Under the pieces are notes generated by a model that had not been told where the DNA came from, made no database searches, and saw only the letters and a list, made by a program, of their open reading frames with translations. From JAAUTS01 sp038250235 (GTDB lineage: Bacteria > Verrucomicrobiota > Verrucomicrobiia > Methylacidiphilales > JAAUTS01), in contig JBBSCO010000009.1 in NCBI GenBank assembly GCA_038250235.1, positions 4,801 to 68,800 on the forward strand: a stretch of 64,000 nucleotides of DNA, written 5' to 3'. Positions 53,602-62,986 of the stretch are shown here, one piece after another. The position numbers and the translations under genes were made by a program. The first letter of the stretch is position 1; each line of letters starts with the position of its first letter.

Positions 53602-56442
53602 TTACTGGCAAGATTCACAAGTGCCACCATTCCGCATGGCTTCGATGGAGCATGCCGCTTTTTCTTCAGCGGAGAGTTCAACTTTTTCCACCGCTTTCTT
53701 GCGTTCGCGGTTGGCGCTGTCGATGCCGCTCTTGTTGAAGGTGCGCAAATAATAGGTCGTCTTGAGTCCGCGTTCCCAGGCCTCACGATACATGAAGCTG
53801 GCGGCGCGGGCATCGTTCTCGGCCAGGAAGAGGTTGGTGCTCTGGGATTGGTCGATCCACTTCTGCCTGACAGCCGCACACTGCAAAATCCAGGTGGGTT
53901 CGATTTCAAAGGCGGTCTTGAAGACGCGCTTGATGTCGTCAGGGATCCGTTCAATGGGCTGGATGCTGCCATCGAAATACTTCATGTCGGCCAGCATTTC
54001 TTCATCCCATAGTTCCAAGGCCATGAGTTCCTTGATGAGGAAATCGTTGGTGCGGACAAAGTCGCCTGAGAGGTTCGATTTCGTATGGATGTGTTTGTAG
54101 GTGGGTTCGATGCAGGGGGTCGAGCCCATGATGTTGGAGATGGTGGCGGTGGGGGCGATGGCGAGGCTGTTGGAGTTCCGCATGCCCTGGCGCTGGATTT
54201 TCTGGCGCAGGCCGTCCCAATCGAGGCGGCTCTTGCGATCAACGAGAATCTGGGTGCCGCGTTCGCGCTCAAGGAGCTCGAGCGTATCGAGAGGCATCAG
54301 GCCGCGGTCCCACTTGGAACCCTTGAAGCTGGAGTAGGCACCGCGCTCGACTGCCAGGTCGCTGGAGGCGGAGTAGGCGTGGTAGGCGATGGCTTCCATG
54401 ATCTCGTCGTTGAGGTCAACGGCTTCGAGGGAATCAAAGGGAATGCGTTTTTTGTAGAGCACGTCCTGCAATCCCATGACTCCGAGACCGACGGGGCGGT
54501 GGCGGTAGTTGGAGTTGGCGGCGGCCTCGACGGGATAGTAGTTGATGTCGATGACGTTATCGAGCATGCGCATAACCACCGTGACAGTTTCCTTGATCTT
54601 CTCGTGGTCAACGCTGCCGTCGTCCCTGAGGTGTTCGATCAGGTTGATAGAGGCCAGGTTACAGACGGCAACTTCGTCGCTGCTGGTATTGAGCTCGATC
54701 TCGGTGCAGAGGTTCGAGTTATGGATGACACCGGCATGGTCCTGAGGGGAGCGGACGTTGGCGGGATCTTTCCAGGTCATCCAGGGATGGCCGGTCTCAA
54801 AGATCATTTCGATCATCTTCTTCCAGAGGGCGAGCACACGAACCTTGCGGCCGTAGATCTTGCCTTCGTCCATCAGTTTTTCGTAATGGTGATAGCGGTC
54901 TTCGAACTTCTTGCCATAAAGCTCGGGGAGGTCTTTGCAGTCGTTGGTGCGGAAGAGGGTCCAGGTGGCATCCTTGGGCAGTTTGCCTTCGGAGATGTCA
55001 TTGAGCCGTTTCATGAACAGGTCGGGGATCCACTGGGCCGTGTTCATGTTATGGGTGCGGCGGCGGTCGTCACCGGTTTCTTTGCGCAGGTCGAGGAAGT
55101 CCTCGATGTCCATGTGCCAGAGTTCCAGGTAGGAGCAGAGGGCGCCGGGACGTTTACCGCCCTGGTTGACCGCGATGGCGATGTCATTGGAGACCTTGAG
55201 AAAGGGAATGACGCCGGAGGATTCACCGTTGGTGCCGTGGATGTGGGCACCGGTGCCGCGAACGGCTGACCAGGAACAGCCCAGACCGCCCGCCCATTTG
55301 GACAGGAGGGAGAAACGGCGCCATGTTTCCGTGATTTCTTCGATGCTGTCTCCGCAATAGAGGAGGTAGCAACTGGAAAGCTGGGAGTGGATGGTGCCAG
55401 CGTTGAAGAGGGTGGGTGTGGAGGAGCAGGCGCGTTTCGTCTTGTAAACGTTGTAGAATTGCACGGCGCACTTGTTCTTCTCGGGCTCGAGAATGGAAAG
55501 GCCCATGGCGACACGCATCCAGAAGACCTGGGGAGCTTCGAGACGTTTCTTGCCGCCCTTGTTCACGGTGTCGAACTGGTGATGGATCAAATAGCGGTCG
55601 TACAGGGTCTGGACGCCGAGGAAGTCAAACTGCAGATCCGCGAAAGGATCGATGGCGTCGGCTAGTTCTTTCAGATCAAAATCGGCCAGGCGCGGGTCGA
55701 GGCGGTTCAGCTCGATACCTTTGGGGATATAGTTGATGAAGGCTTCGATGTGCGCGTCCTTAAGGGCGTCGATCCCGTCACTGATCTTCCAATTGAGGGT
55801 TTCCTCATAGATATAAGTCAGGAGGAGGCGTCCGGCCAGGAACCGGGAGTCGGCATCGACATCGAGGAGGTTCTTGGCGTTGAGGATGATGGCGTCCTTC
55901 TGTTCCTCAGGGGACAGGGACATGGAGGCGGAACGGAGGAGGCGGGCGATGAGATCGTGTTCGCTCAGGGTGAGGTGCAGGCCGATCTTGGCGAAGGAAA
56001 TGCGGGCGCGGATGTCGGCGAGTTGTTCGCGGGAGGCGAGTTCGAGCTGGTCAGGCTGGTCATTGATGGCCTGGGAGATTTCCAGTTCACGGAGAGCGGC
56101 GCGGCGGGCGCGGAACTTGCCATAGGCCAGGGCGACCCGTGGCTGGTTGATGTCCATGAGGGTCTCTTCCACGAGATCCTGAAGCTGCTCGATGTGGATG
56201 AAGAGAGGGCGTTCCTTCTTCATGCGGAATTCGATTTCGGCGCGGACATGGTGTCCGATGGCGACATCGACTTTGACGGCTTCGCAGGCGGCCTGGACGG
56301 CGCGTTCGATCTTGTAACCCATCCAAGGTACGACACGCGGCTTGCCGGATTCGGTGTTTACGTCGCGGCGGATGACCTGGGGAAATCCGGAGACAACCTC
56401 ATCGAGGTTGACGACTTCTTTGGCGGAAAGGGCTGTAGTCAT
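53602..56442 (-). CDS. nrdA: Ribonucleoside-diphosphate reductase, alpha (large) subunit
   Basis: 946 residues. An ATP-cone at about 25-110 supplies allosteric control of activity. The catalytic barrel includes the cysteine of the buried pair in LSSCYLLYCGD, the NLCTEIELN active loop (Asn, thiyl-radical Cys, Glu) and the second pair cysteine in EVAVCNLASINL. The C-terminal GTCESCQ carries the redox CxxC that takes electrons from thioredoxin or glutaredoxin. It reduces ribonucleotides together with the radical-generating subunit encoded 160 bp upstream. Length above ~760 indicates an N-terminal extension. Confidence 0.95.
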   Translation of the reverse strand: MTTALSAKEVVNLDEVVSGFPQVIRRDVNTESGKPRVVPWMGYKIERAVQAACEAVKVDVAIGHHVRAEIEFRMKKERPLFIHIEQLQDLVEETLMDINQPRVALAYGKFRARRAALRELEISQAINDQPDQLELASREQLADIRARISFAKIGLHLTLSEHDLIARLLRSASMSLSPEEQKDAIILNAKNLLDVDADSRFLAGRLLLTYIYEETLNWKISDGIDALKDAHIEAFINYIPKGIELNRLDPRLADFDLKELADAIDPFADLQFDFLGVQTLYDRYLIHHQFDTVNKGGKKRLEAPQVFWMRVAMGLSILEPEKNKCAVQFYNVYKTKRACSSTPTLFNAGTIHSQLSSCYLLYCGDSIEEITETWRRFSLLSKWAGGLGCSWSAVRGTGAHIHGTNGESSGVIPFLKVSNDIAIAVNQGGKRPGALCSYLELWHMDIEDFLDLRKETGDDRRRTHNMNTAQWIPDLFMKRLNDISEGKLPKDATWTLFRTNDCKDLPELYGKKFEDRYHHYEKLMDEGKIYGRKVRVLALWKKMIEMIFETGHPWMTWKDPANVRSPQDHAGVIHNSNLCTEIELNTSSDEVAVCNLASINLIEHLRDDGSVDHEKIKETVTVVMRMLDNVIDINYYPVEAAANSNYRHRPVGLGVMGLQDVLYKKRIPFDSLEAVDLNDEIMEAIAYHAYSASSDLAVERGAYSSFKGSKWDRGLMPLDTLELLERERGTQILVDRKSRLDWDGLRQKIQRQGMRNSNSLAIAPTATISNIMGSTPCIEPTYKHIHTKSNLSGDFVRTNDFLIKELMALELWDEEMLADMKYFDGSIQPIERIPDDIKRVFKTAFEIEPTWILQCAAVRQKWIDQSQSTNLFLAENDARAASFMYREAWERGLKTTYYLRTFNKSGIDSANRERKKAVEKVELSAEEKAACSIEAMRNGGTCESCQ

Positions 56443-56602
56443 AAATTTTAATCCTTAAAATTTCAGTTGCTGGTTGCTTGTTGTTTGTTGCACGTGGCTG
56501 GTAGGGAAGGGGTGGCGTGGATTATGTGAAATCGTTATGATTGCGTTCGTTTTATTCCAAGTTCTAACTTCTGGATTCTGGCTTTTTTGATCCGGGCTCC
56601 GT

Positions 56603-57748
56603 TCAGATCAAATCGTCCTCGCTGCTGTTTTTCATGCTGCCGCCGGTCTGGTATTCGGTGACGCGTGTTTCGAAGAAGTTCTTTTCCTTTTTCAGGAAGA
56701 TAACTTCGTCCAGCCAGAGGAATGGGTTGGATTTGATATTAGAGAGGGGTTCAAGTCCCACGCTGATGAGGCGGCGGTCGGCGTTGTAATCCACGTAGTC
56801 CATGAATTCCTTCTGGGTCATGCCAACGGCGTCTTCAGGCAGGCAGTCGGAGACGAAGTCTTTTTCCAGAGCCACGCCTTCCTTCATGAAGTCGCGGAGT
56901 TCCTGCCTGAACTCGGGGGTCCAGATGTCCTGGTTTTCCTTCACCAGTTGCTCGAAGATGTAACGGCCCAGGGCAATGTGGTTGGATTCGTCCCGGAGCG
57001 TGTACTGGAACATCTGGCCGACGCCGGTCATCTTGTTCTGGCGGTGCAGGGAGAGGATCATGGCGAAGAGGGCGTAGAACTGAGTGCCTTCCAGAACCTG
57101 GGTAATGCCGAAGAGTGCTTTGGCGAACTTCTTCTTGTTTTCGGTCTGGGTCAGGTCGAGGCCCATCTTGAGTTCGGGCATGTGCCGGGTGATGAAAGCG
57201 TTCTTGGCCGCGATCGAGGGGATGTCACTGAACTTGGCGGTGACTTCGTCCTGGTCGATGTTGAGCGAGCCGATGATGTGCAGGAGGGAATCCATGTGGA
57301 TGGATTCTTCCGCAATCCAGCGCAAGGTGGCGTGCTTGAGTTCGGCGGCGGTGAGGTTGTTCTCGATGGCGTGGAGGACGGAGTCGCCCACGATGCCTTC
57401 GGCGGCGGAGAAATAACCGACACCCATTTCGATGATCCAGCGTTCCTTAGGGGTCAGGGCGTTGGAATTCCACATGGTGCAATCCTTGGTCATATCAATG
57501 ACGTCGGGTTCCCAGTGGTTGGCCTTCATCTGTTTGTAGATGCGGTAGGCCTCATGATACTTAAGCGGCATGATGTTCAACTCGGCGGTGCGAAGCCCAT
57601 TAATGACGCGTTTGGCGTCCTTGCGGGCGCGGGCCTTGTTACGGTCGAGTTTGAAGGATTTATTGCGAAAAGAAACGTAAAGGAAATTTCCCTCCTCGCG
57701 TTCATCGATCTGGTCCAAAGCGATATCCGGTGCTACTTCTGCGATCAT
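56603..57748 (-). CDS. nrdB: Ribonucleotide reductase beta (small) subunit, class Ic type
   Basis: 381 residues of a ferritin-like R2 fold. Metal ligands are E117 (FSAAEG), E148 and H151 (AEESIH), E220 (LEGTQFY), E254 and H257 (RDESNH). The residue aligned with the radical Tyr122 of E. coli NrdB is Leu155 (EESIHMDSLLHII). The spacing and the LHRQNKMTGVGQ block are very close to chlamydial NrdB, which has Phe there and uses a Mn/Fe cofactor. A class Ic enzyme with a metal-based oxidant is therefore predicted. The nearest ATG at 57748 is the clear start. Confidence 0.93.
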   Translation of the reverse strand: MIAEVAPDIALDQIDEREEGNFLYVSFRNKSFKLDRNKARARKDAKRVINGLRTAELNIMPLKYHEAYRIYKQMKANHWEPDVIDMTKDCTMWNSNALTPKERWIIEMGVGYFSAAEGIVGDSVLHAIENNLTAAELKHATLRWIAEESIHMDSLLHIIGSLNIDQDEVTAKFSDIPSIAAKNAFITRHMPELKMGLDLTQTENKKKFAKALFGITQVLEGTQFYALFAMILSLHRQNKMTGVGQMFQYTLRDESNHIALGRYIFEQLVKENQDIWTPEFRQELRDFMKEGVALEKDFVSDCLPEDAVGMTQKEFMDYVDYNADRRLISVGLEPLSNIKSNPFLWLDEVIFLKKEKNFFETRVTEYQTGGSMKNSSEDDLI

Positions 57749-58978
57749 ATTTATCTCCTTCTCTCTGCGACATCTCTGTCGGCTTTTACGTGTTTTCCCT
57801 TAAAAAGATTTTTGGCCCTCTAGTAGCCTTACCTTTGACGTTGGGGAAAGCTTTTTCGACGACCCGAGCCCTACCATTCAAGGTGGCTCCTCATAAAGAA
57901 CTCCACAACAGATAGTGGGTAGTTGTACGCTCGTCAAAACTATTTTTGCTCAAAAAGGAAGATTTTATACATCCTGTAGCGTATTTGCCACCAGAACACC
58001 CCTATATCTTGATAATGGGCATGGTTTCGCCATATTTTGTAAGAATCTTGTTCTGAAACACTTAAGTACACAAATTAAGGTAGAATACAGAAGAAGGGTG
58101 GCCTTCCCGCACCACAAGCCCTAGTGGGGCGGAGTTTGTGAACAAACAGGCCATTTAACGTCGGGAGGCCAAGATTTGGGGCCGCAAAGTGAACCCGGGC
58201 CCACCTGCCGGGGAGATCAGGGGGTGCCCACGGGATTTTTTTGGTGAGGATGTTTTCAATGTAATTAGACTAGCAATTAATAAATAGTTTAGGGAAAACC
58301 TTTCATCAGGAAGATCGCCAGGAAACGCGAAGACCCGGGATAAGGTAATTCATTATAGGAATCGATTTTTCTTGATCCCGGAAATTAAAAAATTTCAGCG
58401 GGCCTTGGCGCTCTTCGTGTCCAAAAAAATCCTCGCTTTCAAAAAGCCGGGCTTCTAAAGTTTGTTTAGTTCTTTATCAATTCAGTCGAACTGCGGAAAC
58501 AGGGAAGGCCGTTAAAACCGGCCACAGTTGCGCTGCGGTATCGGGTCACAAACTCTTATCGATTCTGTCGGGCTAAAAACCCGGAAGGACGAACAACGCC
58601 AATCTTCGCGCAAGCGGGGGTGAAGGCCAGGAGCGAGGATGCTTTTTTCAAATTCGAAACACGAGGCTCGAATTTTGAAACGATCAAGAAACCCGGAGTC
58701 CGAACATCTGCCCACAGTTCCTCACCGCGCCCCGGTGTGTTTGGTTTTGTTTTTTGTGGAGGCAGTCTCCGACTGCCGTTTCAGTCCTTACTGCGTCGGT
58801 GGTCAGAGATCGCCGCTACAGAAAAGGGAAAACGAAAGATCCAAACCCTCCCCCACCGAGACGATAAACCTTCATCGCAAAAATGGAGCGTGAGAGTGGA
58901 ACCCTGCCCGGATGCGGCGACTCATGCCGCTCTCCCCTCATTTTCACTCTTGCACTTACACAGTAACAGGAGTCGAAC
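57749..58978. other. 1.2-kb intergenic region with no recognised gene
   Basis: The left ~200 bp must hold the nrdBA promoter. The middle is A/T-rich and shows several short frames on both strands, none credible. A short hairpin GGCAGTC/GACTGCC lies at 58761-58777, a word common in PVC non-coding DNA. The right end must carry the promoter of the TonB receptor; an AGGAG ribosome-binding site lies just before its ATG. I looked for a cobalamin riboswitch in front of the receptor and did not see the conserved boxes. Confidence 0.55.
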
Positions 58979-61081
58979 ATGTTAACAAAATTGCCCAGGC
59001 CTTTGTGCCTGGTCCTCAGTCTATTGATCCTCATCGGAACGGGGGAAGCCACAGCTTCCGGGAGTCAAAATACGAAATCTGAATCCCGGAATTCGGCACA
59101 AGAAACCAGAACGGATAACCCGGGCGGGAAGTCCCCAACTCAAATTCCAAAATCCACAAGTGAAGCTCCAGCTTCAAACACAGCCCCCGACATTAGCCCT
59201 GCTTCGGTGGAAACCCAGGGTGCGCAACCCGAAACTCAGGACCCAACGGCTTTGCCGGACATTGTCGTCACCGCCACCCGGACCGGGCAGGCCTTCAAAA
59301 ACACCGGAAGCCCCCTGTTCAAGTTGACGGAGAACGATTATGGTCGCAGCCAGCGGAGCGGAAATCTGGCCCAATCCCTGAGGATGGCCCCCAGCGTGAG
59401 CCTTCTCAACACGGGCGCGCGGGGTGGATTGACCCAACTGCGCCTTCGTGGGACACAGGATTCTGATGTGAACGTGAGGTTGGATGGTGTCAGGATCAAC
59501 AACCCCCTCTTCAACTCCACGGACACGACCTTTTTCTCTTTCGCCGATGTCTATAACACGGAGAGCGTCGAGGTCCTCTACGGCCCGCAGAGCACCTTGT
59601 ATGGCTCGGCGTCGGTGGGCGGCGTGATCTCGGGCACGACAAAAAAGGGAACGGGTGACCCGACCTTCAGCTACCTACAGGAATTCGGCAGCTGGGACAG
59701 CTTTCGCGAAGTGCTGAAAAGCAGCGGCGCGGTGGGGAATTTTGCCTACTCGATGCACTATGCGCGGGAGGACACGCAGAACCGGCGGTCCAACAACGAC
59801 CTGGGCACGGACAGTTATTCCCTGCGTCTGGACTACAAGGTCAACGAAGAACTGTCCGTCGGCGTGACGACGCGCGGTGTCATCGCGGCATACCAGGAAC
59901 CCGGCAGCGAGCGAGGGGATGCGTTTGTGCAGAATGATCCGAACGACGAGGTGCGGTCACAGAACCTGACCGGCACGGTGTTTGCGGAATACAAGCCAAA
60001 CGACTTGTGGCGGAGCAGGCTGACCCTGGGCACCAACCAGATCCGTTATGATTCGCGTCAGCCCCTGCCCAACCCGACCGATGCGATCACCCAACTTTTC
60101 GGTGGCAGGGTAGGACCCCAGAACGTGGGGGAGACCGGCACCTACAGCATCGATTGGCAGAACGACTTCCATTTGCACGAACGTAATACACTAACAGCTG
60201 GCTGGGTGCTTGAGCAACTGACCGGGCATGACAGCACCTTTGCCTGGCAGCAGGCCTACCAGAATGCGGTTTACCTCCAGGATCAATGGGAACCCATCGA
60301 CAATCTGCATCTGACCGGCGGACTGCGTTATGAAAAACACGAGGACGCGGGCGAAGCCCTGACCTACCGTTTTTCCGGCGCGTATCTGATCGGGGCGACA
60401 AACACGAAACTGCGTTCTTCTTACGGCACGGGATTCAAAGCCCCGGACTTCTTCCGTCTCTACAGCAACGACCCGGCCAACTTCCTGGTCGGCAATCCCG
60501 ACCTGAAGCCCGAGGAATCCAAAGGCTGGGACGCGGGCATCGATCAATTCCTGATGGATGACAAAGTCGTCCTCAGTGCGACCTATTTCCAGATCGAATC
60601 CCGGCGCACCTTCAACTTCGTCTTTGATCCGGTCACCTTCCTTTCCTCACCGGTGAATGCTGACCAAGGGGTGAGCAAAGGAGTGGAACTGTCGGCCCGG
60701 GGTCAATTGACCAAACAGTGGCAGGTATCGGCCAGTTACACCTACACCGATGCCTATGTAGAGCGGGGAGGCCTGACCACCCGGCGGCGTTTTGTCCCGC
60801 GACATACGGCCGAGTTTGATACTAACGTGGAGGTTTTGTCCGGACTGATTATCGGGGCCGGTCTCAGCCTGCAGGCCGACCGGGAAGAACTCTACCCCAA
60901 CTTCAGCCAGGGCGAGTCGGAGGATTTTGTGACGACACGGCTCTACAGCAGCTACGCTTTCACGCCATACAGTTCGGTGTTCATCCGTTGCGAAAACCTG
61001 ACAGACCTGAGGTATCAGAGTTCCGTGGGGTATCCGGTGGCGGGCCGGAGTTTTTACGGGGGCTTTGAAGTGCGGTATTGA
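58979..61081 (+). CDS. TonB-dependent outer-membrane receptor (BtuB-like)
   Basis: 700 residues. A signal peptide (about 1-27) is followed by a Ser/Thr/Pro-rich linker to ~75, then the TonB-box-like DIVVTATR, the plug domain (SVSLLNTGARGGLTQLRLRG, DSDVNVRLDGVRINNPL, VEVLYGPQSTLYGSASVGGVI) and a ~22-strand barrel ending in an aromatic terminus FEVRY. It resembles vitamin B12 and siderophore receptors. The following PhnD/C/E-type ABC genes suggest a shared ligand, but it is not identified. Confidence 0.9.
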   Translation: MLTKLPRPLCLVLSLLILIGTGEATASGSQNTKSESRNSAQETRTDNPGGKSPTQIPKSTSEAPASNTAPDISPASVETQGAQPETQDPTALPDIVVTATRTGQAFKNTGSPLFKLTENDYGRSQRSGNLAQSLRMAPSVSLLNTGARGGLTQLRLRGTQDSDVNVRLDGVRINNPLFNSTDTTFFSFADVYNTESVEVLYGPQSTLYGSASVGGVISGTTKKGTGDPTFSYLQEFGSWDSFREVLKSSGAVGNFAYSMHYAREDTQNRRSNNDLGTDSYSLRLDYKVNEELSVGVTTRGVIAAYQEPGSERGDAFVQNDPNDEVRSQNLTGTVFAEYKPNDLWRSRLTLGTNQIRYDSRQPLPNPTDAITQLFGGRVGPQNVGETGTYSIDWQNDFHLHERNTLTAGWVLEQLTGHDSTFAWQQAYQNAVYLQDQWEPIDNLHLTGGLRYEKHEDAGEALTYRFSGAYLIGATNTKLRSSYGTGFKAPDFFRLYSNDPANFLVGNPDLKPEESKGWDAGIDQFLMDDKVVLSATYFQIESRRTFNFVFDPVTFLSSPVNADQGVSKGVELSARGQLTKQWQVSASYTYTDAYVERGGLTTRRRFVPRHTAEFDTNVEVLSGLIIGAGLSLQADREELYPNFSQGESEDFVTTRLYSSYAFTPYSSVFIRCENLTDLRYQSSVGYPVAGRSFYGGFEVRY

Positions 61082-61124
61082 GGGGTAGGTTAACCATTTG
61101 AAGTTTATCGTTTACGGCTGAATG

Positions 61125-61159
61125 AGCCGGGGTGCCTGAAAGGGCTCTCCGGCTTTTTT
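61125..61159 (+). terminator. Rho-independent terminator after the TonB receptor gene
   Basis: AGCCGG (61125-61130) pairs with CCGGCT (61149-61154), with additional pairing of GTGCC and GGGC inside, and TTTTTT follows. It lies 44 bp after the stop codon and separates the receptor from the ABC genes. Confidence 0.82.
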
Positions 61160-61236
61160 AGTGCGAAGGAGGTCAACAACAACAAGCCCGAAAGCGCCCG
61201 CTATCGCCGCCTTTTCTATTCTGAAAGAAGGTTGAC

Positions 61237-62163
61237 ATGAGAATTCGTCTCAATAGGCTATTGCTTATGAAAACCTCCTTCTCTGTCCTCTGCCTTCTGT
61301 TATCCGGATTGCTTTTCAGCAGTTGCAGCCCCTCCAAGCCCCCGGCAGCCCTCTCGGTTCCCAAACTGGTGGTGGCTCTCAAGCCCGACAAGAACCCGGA
61401 AGCCATGCTCGAAGAAAAAGCCAAGTTGGAAGCTTTTCTCTCCGGCGAATTGAAAACCCCGGTCGAAGTCATCATCCCCCTCTCCGGAGCCGTGATTGAG
61501 GAAGGCCTGGCCAACGGCAGCATCGATCTGGCCTATCTCAGCGCCACCGGCCTGCTCAAGGCCATGGACCGAAAAGTGGCTACCTTGCTCGTGGCAGGAG
61601 AAATCGATGGAAAAACCACTTACGCCAGCTACTGGTTGACCCTGAAGGAAAAGCCTTACACCTCGATATCCGAACTCAAAGGCAAGCCCATTGCCTTCGC
61701 CAGCAAGACCAGCACCTCCGGCTATCTGATCCCCCATCTGGATCTTATCAAAAAAGGTCTGCTCCAAGCCAAGGAAAATCCGGAGGTATTTTTCGGCAAG
61801 GGCAATGTCTTCTATGGCACCGGTTATGCCTCCGCCGTGGAACAGGTGCTGAACGGTTCGGCCGAAGCCGCTGCGGTCAGTTATTATGTTTTCGACAAGG
61901 ACAAACACCTTACACCTGAACAGCGTGGACGTCTGAAAGTTCTGGCCTCGCAAGGACCAGTGCCAACCCATGGCTTGGCCCTCCGCAGCGCCCTCACTGC
62001 CGAGGACCGGGCTCTGCTGCTTGCCGCCATTGAAAAATTGAATCTTCCCGAGAACGAAGCCCTGCGCGACAAGGTCTTCACCTCCAAGCTGGTGATAGTG
62101 GACGGGGAAGCCCACGTCGCACCGATCCGCGAAGCCCTGGAACTGACGGGATCCGGCAGTTGA
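61237..62163 (+). CDS. PhnD-family substrate-binding lipoprotein of a phosphonate-type ABC importer
   Basis: 308 residues. The ATG at 61237 has AGAAGG seven bp upstream; an internal ATG at 61267 would also yield a full signal. The lipobox is LFSSC. The mature protein is a type II periplasmic binding fold of the PhnD/SsuA-like group: LDLAYLSATGLLKAM-type loop, GKPIAFASKTSTSGYLIP and AAAVSYYVFDKD. Ligand could be phosphonate, phosphite, or another oxyanion. First gene of a three-gene importer unit. Confidence 0.85.
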   Translation: MRIRLNRLLLMKTSFSVLCLLLSGLLFSSCSPSKPPAALSVPKLVVALKPDKNPEAMLEEKAKLEAFLSGELKTPVEVIIPLSGAVIEEGLANGSIDLAYLSATGLLKAMDRKVATLLVAGEIDGKTTYASYWLTLKEKPYTSISELKGKPIAFASKTSTSGYLIPHLDLIKKGLLQAKENPEVFFGKGNVFYGTGYASAVEQVLNGSAEAAAVSYYVFDKDKHLTPEQRGRLKVLASQGPVPTHGLALRSALTAEDRALLLAAIEKLNLPENEALRDKVFTSKLVIVDGEAHVAPIREALELTGSGS

Positions 62164-62215
62164 TTACCTTGCTTCTTTACCTGCTTTCGCTTCGTTTCTT
62201 TTAATTTACAGATCC

Positions 62216-62986
62216 ATGAACAGCACCGTTACCAGCGCGGGTTCCACGCCCCCGGAAGCTCCCTGCGAGCCACATCTCCGGGTTGAAAACCTGGGATTGC
62301 AGCGTGAGGGAAGGCGCTGGTTGTTCCGGCACATGAACTGGGAAATCCCCCGCCATCAGTTCATCGCCCTGACCGGGCCTTCCGGCGTGGGGAAAAGCAG
62401 CCTGCTGCGGGTGCTGTGCGGCCTGGAAAAATCCAGCGAGGGTGCGGTCAGCTACTGCTGCAACGAGGGCTGCACCCACAACCCGGGACAGTTCCAGAAT
62501 AAGATCGGGGTCGTGTTCCAAAACCTGCGCCTGACCCCCAACGCGTCGCTTCTGCATAACGTCCTTTGCGGCCGCCTTTCCCGCTATGCCTGGTGGCAAA
62601 CAGCCACGGGTTTTCCCTCCCACGAGCAGGCCCAGGCATTCGAGCTGCTGAAAGAATTCGGAATCGGACATCTGGGCAAGCGCTGGGTAGCCGAGGTTTC
62701 CGGGGGCGAACAGCAACGCGCCGCCCTGGCCAGGACCCTTTTCCAGGAGCCGGAGATCCTCCTTGCCGACGAACCGGTCTCGCAACTCGACCGGAAGCTG
62801 ACGCACCAGGTTCTGACACGCCTGAAGAACTACGTAAAGGAAAAGAACGCGACCGTACTTTGTGTGCTGCACGAGCCCGCCCTGGTGCAGAAATATGCCG
62901 ACCAGGTGCTTTCCCTGGATCCCAACACACCCGAAGCCTGGAAGGTCCGGCCTCCCAGCTGTCCGCTGCCCCCTGCTCTGACATGA
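62216..62986 (+). CDS. PhnC-like ABC transporter ATP-binding protein
   Basis: 256 residues. Walker A is GPSGVGKSS (54-62), the signature is VSGGEQQRAALAR and Walker B ILLADEPVSQLD. A cysteine cluster (C81, C82, C86 in SYCCNEGC) occupies the strand between Walker A and the Q-loop, which is unusual for PhnC. It ends with the ATGA overlap to the permease gene. It energises uptake. Confidence 0.87.
   Translation: MNSTVTSAGSTPPEAPCEPHLRVENLGLQREGRRWLFRHMNWEIPRHQFIALTGPSGVGKSSLLRVLCGLEKSSEGAVSYCCNEGCTHNPGQFQNKIGVVFQNLRLTPNASLLHNVLCGRLSRYAWWQTATGFPSHEQAQAFELLKEFGIGHLGKRWVAEVSGGEQQRAALARTLFQEPEILLADEPVSQLDRKLTHQVLTRLKNYVKEKNATVLCVLHEPALVQKYADQVLSLDPNTPEAWKVRPPSCPLPPALT

Noticed and set aside
54085..55269. 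394-residue plus-strand frame opposite nrdA
   Set aside because: Gly/Val/Asp-rich antisense shadow of nrdA with no domain.
56745..56765. GGGTTCAAGTCCC resembling a tRNA T-arm
   Set aside because: Lies inside nrdB coding sequence and no cloverleaf can be drawn around it.
58500..58978. Cobalamin riboswitch before the BtuB-like receptor
   Set aside because: The conserved B12-box and paired regions could not be found in the leader; only a short GGCAGTC/GACTGCC hairpin is present.
62566..62982. N-terminal extension of the PhnE-like permease by 139 residues
   Set aside because: This part is an out-of-frame shadow of the ATPase gene; the ATGA overlap at 62983 gives the normal permease start.
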